Source: an uncultured Paracoccaceae bacterium (lineage in GTDB: Bacteria > Pseudomonadota > Alphaproteobacteria > Rhodobacterales > Rhodobacteraceae). Taken from it: 9,991 nt of DNA. The notes beneath the pieces are model-generated. The model was not told the DNA's origin. It made no database searches and saw nothing but the letters and a program-made list of their open reading frames with translations. Both the position numbers and the translations under genes were made by a program. Where the stretch lies: assembly GCA_937927885.1 (NCBI GenBank), contig CALEZJ010000462.1, positions 1-9,991 of the forward strand, in the 5' to 3' direction. This document shows positions 1-5,586 of this stretch, piece after piece. The first letter of the stretch is position 1; each line of letters opens with the position of its first letter.

Positions 1-807
1 AAGGACGCGGCTCGCGCCAACATCATCGCCGCCACGCGCGAGGTCGATTGGGGTACCAAACTGCTCAGTGTGCGCATCAATGGGCTGGATACGCCGTGGT
101 GGTACCGCGACGTGGTGGATCTGCTGGAGCAGGCCAGTGACCGGCTCGATCAGATCATGATCCCCAAGGTGGGCTGCGCCGCAGATATCTATGCGGTCGA
201 TGCGCTGGTTACGGCAGTCGAGCGCGCCAAGGGCCGCACCAAGCCGATCAGCTTCGAGGTCATCATTGAATCGGCGGCAGGGATTTCGCACGTCGAGGAG
301 ATCGCCGCATCCAGCCCCCGTCTTCATGCCATGAGCCTGGGCGCCGCCGATTTCGCGGCCTCGATGGGCATGCAGACCACCGGCATCGGCGGGACGCAGG
401 AAAACTATTACATGCTGCGCGAAGGCGTCCGCCACTGGTCCGACCCCTGGCATTGGGCGCAGACCGCCATTGTGGCCGCCTGCCGCACACATGGCATCCT
501 GCCGGTGGACGGACCGTTTGGTGACTTTTCCGACGACGAGGGGTTCCGCGCTCAGGCTCGCCGGTCTGCCACGCTGGGCATGGTCGGCAAATGGGCGATC
601 CACCCCAGACAGGTGGCGCTGGCGAATGAGGTCTTCACACCTTCTGACGCCGCCGTCGCCGATGCGCGTGCGATCCTCGCGGCGATGGAAGAGGCCAAGG
701 CGAACGGTCTGGGAGCGACCACTTACAAGGGCAAACTGATTGACATTGCCTCGATGAAGCAGGCCGAGGTCATCGTACGTCAAGCGGAACTGATCGCAGG
801 GAACTGA
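1..807 (+). CDS. mcl1: L-malyl-CoA/beta-methylmalyl-CoA lyase, 5'-truncated by window
   Basis: The reading frame is open from base 1 and ends at TGA 805-807, giving 268 codons; the start lies upstream. Family knowledge: Mcl1 reversibly cleaves malyl-CoA to acetyl-CoA and glyoxylate, and beta-methylmalyl-CoA to propionyl-CoA and glyoxylate, in the cytoplasmic ethylmalonyl-CoA pathway. Seen: the CitE-like lyase signatures FEVIIESAAG (Glu at codon 90) and SLGAADFAASMG (Asp at codon 117). These are the expected Mg-binding pair with the 27-residue spacing I recall for Rhodobacter Mcl1 (E141/D168). That spacing implies about 51 residues are missing and a full length near 319, as in the family. GFRAQARRSATLGMVGKWAIHP is the typical C-terminal segment. 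A GTG at 70 is an internal codon, not the start, because homology continues upstream of it. Alternative: the paralogous malyl-CoA thioesterase Mcl2 or a CitE-like protein, less likely given the close match. Confidence 0.88.
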   Translation, partial: KDAARANIIAATREVDWGTKLLSVRINGLDTPWWYRDVVDLLEQASDRLDQIMIPKVGCAADIYAVDALVTAVERAKGRTKPISFEVIIESAAGISHVEEIAASSPRLHAMSLGAADFAASMGMQTTGIGGTQENYYMLREGVRHWSDPWHWAQTAIVAACRTHGILPVDGPFGDFSDDEGFRAQARRSATLGMVGKWAIHPRQVALANEVFTPSDAAVADARAILAAMEEAKANGLGATTYKGKLIDIASMKQAEVIVRQAELIAGN

Positions 808-815
808 GAGACCCG

Positions 816-842
816 GTCCGGCGCCGGGGAGGGCAGCCGGAC
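816..842 (+). terminator. GC hairpin just after mcl1
   Basis: A perfect 7-bp inverted repeat (816-822 with 836-842) around a 13-nt loop begins 8 bp after the mcl1 stop. It has no T-tract. It may act as an mRNA 3'-end stabiliser or part of the termination region together with the stronger hairpin at 858-883; this is inference. Confidence 0.3.
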
Positions 843-857
843 ACACGGGGAGGAGCG

Positions 858-883
858 CGCGCGCCGGGGAGACCCGGCGCGCG
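858..883 (+). terminator. Strong 11-bp hairpin with GAGA loop downstream of mcl1
   Basis: Bases 858-868 pair perfectly with 873-883 around the four-base loop GAGA, which fits the GNRA tetraloop pattern. Only a weak T-containing run (TCTGCATTT) follows, so it is not a textbook intrinsic terminator. It lies about 50 bp after the mcl1 stop, in the gap between convergent genes. The likely role is transcription termination or protection of the mcl1 mRNA 3' end. Confidence 0.45.
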
Positions 884-925
884 TCTGCATTTGCGGGATT
901 GGCACCCTGAATGTCAGATGTTCAA

Positions 926-969
926 AGAATGCTAATTTTCTGCAAAGTGAAGGCGCAATGCGGCATTCT
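926..969 (-). terminator. Weak inverted repeat downstream of the GyrI-like gene
   Basis: A 7-bp repeat (926-932 with 963-969) flanks a 30-nt, comparatively AT-rich loop. It lies 27-70 bp beyond the stop of the minus-strand gene. On that strand the second arm runs into a short T-rich stretch. The long loop makes it a weak terminator candidate. Otherwise the 808-995 gap holds nothing I can recognise. Confidence 0.2.
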
Positions 970-995
970 CTTTCCGAGTTCAGATCGAAAAAGTA

Positions 996-1589
996 TCAGT
1001 CTGGTGCGCGAACGGGTTGGCGCAGGATGGTCTTCAGCTTTTCGGGTGCAGTGCGGGACGGGTCATTGAGATAGATTTCGTGGTGCTGGCCGGACAATGA
1101 AAGGCCCTGCGCTGCCGCCTCCGCGTGCAAGCGAGCGATCAGCGGCCCCTCGTCGGCATAGGGGCCCAGATGAAGGGCTTGCAGGCACGCGCCCTCGTCG
1201 AGGGTCCAGAGCAGAACGCGGGACAGGGAGTCGACAAGATCGGGACGTTTTCGCTGGGCGGCGGCACGCAGCGTCTCCAGTGTCAACTCGTCCAGCCAGC
1301 CGGGCGCGCGGATCAGCATGCACCAGCGCCAGCTTTCGCGCGCGCCGGAACGGAAATCCCCCATGTCGTCGGCCCACCAGAGTCCTTCGAGAGGGCCGAC
1401 TTTCTCGTCGATCCCGCGCGCCTTGCCTGCAAAGCGGGCGCCGTATGCCAGCGAGTAGAGGGCCGAGACCGAGGCCGAGTGGGCAGAGCCACCGGGCGCG
1501 CCCTGCCCCTCGATGGCCAGAAAGGACATTGGCGGAACCATAACCCGGTCGATGCGACCGGGTTTTCCGGACAGAAGGGGATCAGGCAT
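996..1589 (-). CDS. GyrI-like small-molecule-binding domain protein (stand-alone)
   Basis: A protein of 197 residues. It matches the stand-alone GyrI-like family related to the effector domains of BmrR and Rob and to Listeria Lin2189. Some members of this family have been reported as hydrolases of cyclopropanoid toxins, but the substrate here is unknown. Seen: an N-terminal VPPMSFLAIEGQGAP strand (residues 18-32), VGPLEGLWW (64-72), a Trp-rich MLIRAP strand (91-96), EGACLQALHLGPY (132-144) and a C-terminal HEIYLNDPSRTAPEKLKTILR block (160-180), in the expected order. There is no DNA-binding domain or signal peptide, so it should be a cytosolic binding or detoxifying protein. The start at 1589 is favoured over an ATG at 1685 because a GGAGG lies 6 nt upstream and family homology begins there. 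It is convergent with mcl1 and divergent from the helicase. Confidence 0.82.
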   Translation of the reverse strand: MPDPLLSGKPGRIDRVMVPPMSFLAIEGQGAPGGSAHSASVSALYSLAYGARFAGKARGIDEKVGPLEGLWWADDMGDFRSGARESWRWCMLIRAPGWLDELTLETLRAAAQRKRPDLVDSLSRVLLWTLDEGACLQALHLGPYADEGPLIARLHAEAAAQGLSLSGQHHEIYLNDPSRTAPEKLKTILRQPVRAPD

Positions 1590-1762
1590 TCGACACCTCC
1601 GGTCCGCAGACAACCATGGGAGGCGCGATGATGCAATCAGAGTGATCGCGGCCATTCGTTTCCCGCATGGCCGCAGCGCGTGCAACTTGCTATTGTAGCC
1701 CTATACAGCGGCGCCCTTGCAGCGTAAGGGGGCGGCTTGACCCAGATCTGACGGGATTTTCC
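1590..1762. promoter_or_regulatory. Divergent promoter region, GyrI-like gene / DEAD-box helicase
   Basis: This 173-bp gap must hold the promoters of both divergent genes. On the plus strand TATACA at 1702-1707 is a possible -10 element for the helicase. On the minus strand TACAAT (1697-1692) is a possible -10 for the GyrI-like gene. I see no convincing -35 for either. A small hairpin (1714-1718 with 1726-1730) would sit at the very 5' end of the helicase mRNA if the 1702 element is used. The helicase ATG at 1763 has only a weak Shine-Dalgarno (ACGGGA). Confidence 0.3.
1596..1600 (-). promoter_or_regulatory. Shine-Dalgarno GGAGG fixing the GyrI-like start
   Basis: On the minus strand GGAGG stands 6 nt before the ATG at 1589. 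The longer alternative start at 1685 would lie in the divergent promoter region and adds residues that do not resemble the family. Confidence 0.7.
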
Positions 1763-4180
1763 ATGACCTCCGCGCTTCCTCCCCTCCCCGCTCCGTTGGC
1801 CCGATCGCTGGCTGAGAAAGGGTTCGACACCTTGACCCCGGTGCAGGAGGCGGTGCTGGCTCACGGGTTGGCTGGGCAGGATTTGCTGGTTTCGGCGCAG
1901 ACCGGCTCGGGCAAGACGGTGGCCTTCGGTCTGGCGATTGCGGCAGACCTGATCCCCGAGGGCGAGATGCTGCCGCCGCCGGACACCGCGCGCGCGCTGG
2001 TGATCGCGCCGACGCGCGAACTGGCGTTGCAGGTGCGCCGCGAGTTCGAATGGCTGTATGCCGCCGCCCACGCCGCCATTGCCAGTTGCGTCGGTGGCAT
2101 GGACGCCCGCACCGAACGCCGTGCGCTGGAGCGCGGCGCGCATATCGTTGTCGGAACCCCGGGACGGCTGCGCGACCATATCGAGCGCGGATCGCTCGAC
2201 CTGTCCACCGTGCGCGCCGTCGTGCTGGATGAGGCCGACGAGATGCTGGACCTGGGCTTCCGCGAGGATCTGGAGTTCATCCTTCAGGCCCTGCCGCCCG
2301 AGCGTCGCACGCTCTTGTTCTCGGCCACCGTTTCGCCGGGGATCGAGCGTCTGGCGCAGACCTATCAGCGCAGCGCGCGGCGCATCGCCACGGAATCGTC
2401 GCGCGATGCCCATGCCGACATCAGCTATCGGGCCCTGCTGGTGGCACCCGAGGATGCCGAGCATGCGATCGTCAATGTGCTGCGGTATTATGAGGCCAAG
2501 AACGCGCTGGTTTTTTGCAAGACACGCGCTGCGGTCAACCATCTGACAGCGCGGTTCCTCAATCGAGGGTTCCCGGTGGTGCCCCTGTCCGGGGAACTGG
2601 CGCAGGAAGAGCGGGCGCGCGCGCTGCAAGCGATGCGCGACGGGCGGGCGCGGGTTTGCGTGGCGACCGACGTGGCGGCGCGCGGGATCGACCTTCCGGG
2701 GCTGGATCTGGTGATCCACGCCGATCTGCCGTCGAACACCGAAACCCTGTTGCACCGGTCTGGCCGGACAGGCCGGGCCGGGCGCAAGGGAGTCAGCATC
2801 CTGATCGTACCCACCCCGGCGCGACGCAAGACCGAGCGTCTGCTGGGGCTGGCCAGCTTGCAGGCGGAATGGGCCGGGGCCCCGACACCGGCAGACGTGT
2901 CGGCGCGCGACGTCGAGCGGCTGTTGACCGACGAATTGCTGACAGCGCCCGAGACGCCGGACGAAATGGGCCAGATCACTCTGTTGACCGAACGGTTCAC
3001 CTCGCGCGAGTTGGCCGCAGCCGTGGCGCGGCACTATTTTGCCGCGCGTTCGGCGCCCGAGGACGTGGCGCCGGTGGCGCTGGACGGATCGAAGCCCGCG
3101 CGGCCGCGCGCCGAGTTCGAGCGCAGTTTCTGGGTGCGCATTGCGGCGGGTCACAATGACCGGGCCGAGGCGCGCTGGCTGTTGCCGATGCTGTGCCGTT
3201 CGGGCAACCTGACGAAAACGGACATTGGCGCGATCCGCATTCAGAGCGACCATACGCTGGCGCAATTGCATGAGGATTGTGCGGAACGCTTCTGGGCGGC
3301 CATCGGCAGCGGGATGGTGCTTGATCAGGGTATACCGGTTTCACCGGCCGACACCCCGGCCGAAGGCGATCGCCCCGCCCCACGTCCCACCCGCACCGAA
3401 GGAAGCGAGCGCCCGTTCAAACCTCGCGCCCCGCGCGCCGAAGGGGAAGAGCGGCCCTATTCGCCGCGTCCGCCGCGTGCGGAAGGGGGCGAACGCCCCT
3501 ACACGCCCCGGGCCCTGCAAGGCGAGGATCGCACGGATCGTCCCTATACGCAGCGTTCCGAAGGCGAGCGCCCGTTCAAGCCGCGCACCCCGCGCGCCGA
3601 AGCCGGGGATCGTCCCTATGCCCCCCGTGCCGAAGGGGACCGTCCCTTCAAGCCGCGCACCCCGCGCACCGAAGGCGGGGATCGTCCCTCTGCCCCCCGT
3701 GCCGAAGGGGACCGTCCCTTCAAGCCGCGCACCCCGCGGGCCGAGGGCGGGGATCGTCCCTCTGCCCCCCGTGCCGAAGGGGACCGTCCCTTCAAGCCGC
3801 GCACCCCGCGGGCCGAGGGCGGGGATCGTCCCTATACGCCGCGCGCCGAGGGTGAGCGCCCGTTCAAGCCCCGCACCCCGCGGGCCGAGGGGGGGGATCG
3901 CCCGTATACGCCGCGCCCGGACGGCGAAAAGCCGTTTAAACCGCGCACCAAGCGCAGCGATGCGGCGGGCGAGGCGCCAAAGCGCGATGATCGCCCGGCG
4001 CGCCCCCGGCTCGACCCCGAGGCCGCGCGCAATCCTTCGGCGCGGCTGTCGCCCGGCGGCAAGGGCCCGGCAAAGTTCGGCGCGAAACCCGGGGGCAAGC
4101 CCAGCGGGAAACCTTTTGGCAAAGGGCCGCGCCCCTCCGGTCCGGGTGGAACCCGCAGTCCGTCGCGGCCAAAGGGCTGA
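1763..4180 (+). CDS. DEAD-box RNA helicase with DbpA-type RNA-binding domain and repeat tail
   Basis: A protein of 805 residues predicted to be an ATP-dependent RNA helicase acting on rRNA or mRNA structure (ribosome assembly, RNA decay or cold adaptation; the role is inferred from family). Seen, in order: Q motif FDTLTPVQ (21-28), Walker A AQTGSGKT (45-52), Ia PTRELALQ (83-90), Ib TPGR (132-135), DEAD (156-159), SAT (187-189), motif IV LVFCKTR (249-255), motif V ATDVAARGID (301-310) and motif VI HRSGRTGR (331-338). Residues about 453-527 (SFWVRIAAG...) fit the DbpA RNA-binding domain. After about residue 530 the protein is low-complexity, Arg/Pro/Gly-rich and probably disordered, with tandem repeats at 599-731 and a Gly/Lys/Pro end. 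ATG 1763 is preferred over an in-frame upstream ATG at 1667, which would put the start inside the promoter region. The C-terminal domain suits a CsdA/DbpA-type assignment, but I cannot name the orthologue. Confidence 0.93.
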   Translation: MTSALPPLPAPLARSLAEKGFDTLTPVQEAVLAHGLAGQDLLVSAQTGSGKTVAFGLAIAADLIPEGEMLPPPDTARALVIAPTRELALQVRREFEWLYAAAHAAIASCVGGMDARTERRALERGAHIVVGTPGRLRDHIERGSLDLSTVRAVVLDEADEMLDLGFREDLEFILQALPPERRTLLFSATVSPGIERLAQTYQRSARRIATESSRDAHADISYRALLVAPEDAEHAIVNVLRYYEAKNALVFCKTRAAVNHLTARFLNRGFPVVPLSGELAQEERARALQAMRDGRARVCVATDVAARGIDLPGLDLVIHADLPSNTETLLHRSGRTGRAGRKGVSILIVPTPARRKTERLLGLASLQAEWAGAPTPADVSARDVERLLTDELLTAPETPDEMGQITLLTERFTSRELAAAVARHYFAARSAPEDVAPVALDGSKPARPRAEFERSFWVRIAAGHNDRAEARWLLPMLCRSGNLTKTDIGAIRIQSDHTLAQLHEDCAERFWAAIGSGMVLDQGIPVSPADTPAEGDRPAPRPTRTEGSERPFKPRAPRAEGEERPYSPRPPRAEGGERPYTPRALQGEDRTDRPYTQRSEGERPFKPRTPRAEAGDRPYAPRAEGDRPFKPRTPRTEGGDRPSAPRAEGDRPFKPRTPRAEGGDRPSAPRAEGDRPFKPRTPRAEGGDRPYTPRAEGERPFKPRTPRAEGGDRPYTPRPDGEKPFKPRTKRSDAAGEAPKRDDRPARPRLDPEAARNPSARLSPGGKGPAKFGAKPGGKPSGKPFGKGPRPSGPGGTRSPSRPKG
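3557..3955 (+). repeat. Tandem 72-bp repeats (24 aa) in helicase tail, 5.5 copies
   Basis: Five in-frame copies start at 3557, 3629, 3701, 3773 and 3845, followed by a 39-bp partial copy at 3917-3955. Each unit encodes a 13-residue AEGxRPFKPRTPR block plus an 11-residue AEGGDRPxxPR block. Copies two and three agree at 69 of 72 bases, and copies three and four share 61 identical bases in a row. More diverged related blocks run back to about 3390. The near-identity including synonymous positions points to recent duplication or gene conversion. Exact 3n unit length keeps the frame whatever the copy number. Confidence 0.95.
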
Positions 4181-4187
4181 CGCAGCC

Positions 4188-4892
4188 TCAGCGCGCAACC
4201 TGCTCCAGAAGGGCCTCGACAGCGGGGCCCAAGTCCTCGACGATCAGGGCCACCCCGTCCGCGTTGGGATGGATCATGTCGCCCTGCATCCAGCGTCCGG
4301 CGGGCTCGCCTGCTTCGATTCGCCGGGCCAGAGGGGCGAGAAGGTCCGGAAGCACCGCCACGCCATGCTGCGAGGCAAGTTCGGGATAGATCGCGGCAAA
4401 GGCGGCCTGATACTCGGGGCCGTAATTCCCCGGGGCAGCCAGACCGACCAGCAGGGCCGGAATCCCCTCGGCCCCCAGCCGGGTCAGGATCGCATCCAGA
4501 TTGGCACGCGCCAGCGCGGGGTCGATCCCGCGCAGCAGATCATTCCCCCCGAGGGCCACGATCATCGCCTGCGGCTGATCGGACAAGGTCCAGTCCAGCC
4601 GCGCCAATCCGCCGGTTGTGGTATCGCCGCTGACCCCGGCATTCAGCACGCTGACCGCGTGGCCGCGCGCGCGCAGCCAGGTTTCGAGTTGCGGCACCAA
4701 CCCCTGCTCGGGCACCAGACCATAACCTTGTGTCAGCGAATCCCCCAGCGCGGTCAGGCGGATATCCTGTGCCAGCGCGACGGAATTCTGTGCCAGCAGC
4801 GTGAAAACCGCCGCCAGCACCCACCAGCCCCGCTTGCCTGACCCGCGCGCGACCCCATATCGGTTCTGACCCGTTGAGAGGAATGACTTCAT
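4188..4892 (-). CDS. tesA: Secreted SGNH/GDSL esterase, TesA-like (arylesterase / lysophospholipase)
   Basis: A protein of 234 residues predicted to be a periplasmic ester or thioester hydrolase. Seen: a basic N-region, the hydrophobic core VLAAVFTLLA (25-34) and a likely signal peptidase site after ALA (39-41); block I GDSLTQGYG with nucleophile Ser52; block II NAGVSGDTT (84-92); block III GGND (115-118); block V DMIH with Asp205 and His208. Together these give a complete catalytic set. Known: E. coli TesA has thioesterase, arylesterase and lysophospholipase activities and is encoded divergently from ybbAP. The same arrangement here suggests it works with the neighbouring ABC complex. The ATG at 4892 overlaps the ybbA ATG and lacks a good Shine-Dalgarno. 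GTG at 4820 is an alternative, but it would remove the positive N-region of the signal peptide. The gene ends 7 bp from the helicase stop. Confidence 0.88.
   Translation of the reverse strand: MKSFLSTGQNRYGVARGSGKRGWWVLAAVFTLLAQNSVALAQDIRLTALGDSLTQGYGLVPEQGLVPQLETWLRARGHAVSVLNAGVSGDTTTGGLARLDWTLSDQPQAMIVALGGNDLLRGIDPALARANLDAILTRLGAEGIPALLVGLAAPGNYGPEYQAAFAAIYPELASQHGVAVLPDLLAPLARRIEAGEPAGRWMQGDMIHPNADGVALIVEDLGPAVEALLEQVAR
4834..4861 (+). promoter_or_regulatory. Possible promoter for ybbA inside the tesA 5' region
   Basis: TTGCCT (4834-4839) followed after 16 bp by CATATC (4856-4861) is a weak sigma70-like pair about 30 bp before the ybbA ATG. It lies inside the tesA signal-peptide coding sequence. 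The -10 match is poor, so this is only a candidate. Confidence 0.2.
4876..4882 (+). promoter_or_regulatory. Shine-Dalgarno GAGAGGA for ybbA
   Basis: GAGAGGA stands 8 nt before the ATG at 4891, supporting that start for the ABC ATPase. It lies inside the tesA coding region on the opposite strand. Confidence 0.65.
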
Positions 4893-5586
4893 GCCCGAAC
4901 CCGTTCTGTCACTGAAAGACGCGAGGCTGACCTTGCAGGGGAATGCCGGGCCTGTCGATATCCTCCGGGGCATCTCGCTGGAAATTGAGGCGGGTCAGTC
5001 GGTGGGACTGGTGGGGCCGTCGGGTTCGGGAAAATCTTCGCTCTTGATGCTGATGGGGGGGCTGGAACGGGCCACCGGCGGGCGGCTGATGGCACTGGGC
5101 CAGGACCTGACCACGATGAACGAGGACGCGCTCGCGCGTTTTCGCCGTGCCTCGATGGGGGTGGTGTTTCAGTCCTTTCACCTGATCCCCACGATGACCG
5201 CGCTGGAAAACGTGGCCACCCCGCTGGAACTGGCCGGGCGCAAGGACGCGTTCGAGCGGGCCGAGGCCGAACTGGTCGCCGTCGGGCTGGGTAGTCGGCT
5301 GCACCATTACCCCGCGCAGATGTCGGGGGGCGAACAGCAACGCGTGGCGCTGGCGCGCGCCGCAGCACCCCGCCCGGCGATCCTGTTGGCCGATGAACCC
5401 ACAGGGAATCTCGACGGGGCCAACGGGCAAGCGATCATGGACCTGCTCTTTGGCCTGCGCGACCGTCACGGCGCGACGCTGGTGCTGGTCACCCATGCCC
5501 CCGAACTGGCGGCGCGCTGCGACCGGGTGGTGCATCTGCGCGATGGCCGGATCGAACGCGAAACCCGCGCTTCGGTGGCGGCATGA
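4891..5586 (+). CDS. ybbA: ABC transporter ATP-binding protein, YbbA/LolD-type
   Basis: A protein of 231 residues, the cytoplasmic ATPase that drives the FtsX-type permease encoded next. Seen: Walker A GPSGSGKS (42-49), Q-loop Gln94 in VVFQSF, signature MSGGEQQR (144-151), Walker B ILLADEP with catalytic Glu169, D-loop region GNLDG (172-176) and H-loop His202. All key residues are present. The length and the MSGGEQQR/GNLDG pattern are typical of the MacB/LolD/FtsE (type VII) ATPases. The gene order with a divergent tesA and a downstream permease of about 840 residues identifies YbbA rather than LolD, which would pair with LolC/LolE. Translation is probably coupled to ybbP through the ATGA overlap at 5583-5586. 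Its ATG shares two bases with the tesA ATG on the other strand. Confidence 0.92.
   Translation: MPEPVLSLKDARLTLQGNAGPVDILRGISLEIEAGQSVGLVGPSGSGKSSLLMLMGGLERATGGRLMALGQDLTTMNEDALARFRRASMGVVFQSFHLIPTMTALENVATPLELAGRKDAFERAEAELVAVGLGSRLHHYPAQMSGGEQQRVALARAAAPRPAILLADEPTGNLDGANGQAIMDLLFGLRDRHGATLVLVTHAPELAARCDRVVHLRDGRIERETRASVAA

Noticed and set aside
1590..1685. N-terminal extension of the GyrI-like protein to an ATG at 1685
   Set aside because: A strong GGAGG precedes the ATG at 1589. The extra residues do not resemble the family and would run through the divergent promoter region.
1637..3271. 544-codon open frame antisense to the helicase gene
   Set aside because: It lies fully opposite conserved helicase motifs, is rich in Arg/Gln/His/Pro, and matches no family. 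It is a typical high-GC shadow frame.
3557..3955. CRISPR-like regular repeat
   Set aside because: The units abut with no spacers, are 72 bp long, and encode an in-frame protein repeat, so this is a coding tandem repeat.
3341..4198. 285-codon minus-strand frame and shorter frames opposite the helicase repeats
   Set aside because: The regular 72-bp unit keeps several frames free of stops on both strands. There is no independent evidence for translation.
3225..4841. 538-codon plus-strand frame spanning the helicase tail and the esterase
   Set aside because: It runs out of frame through the repeats and antisense through the esterase. Its composition is an artefact of the repeat and GC bias.
4893..4973. 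Longer esterase start at 4973
   Set aside because: It would add 27 residues in front of the signal peptide and extend further into ybbA. The ATG at 4892 already gives a plausible signal peptide.
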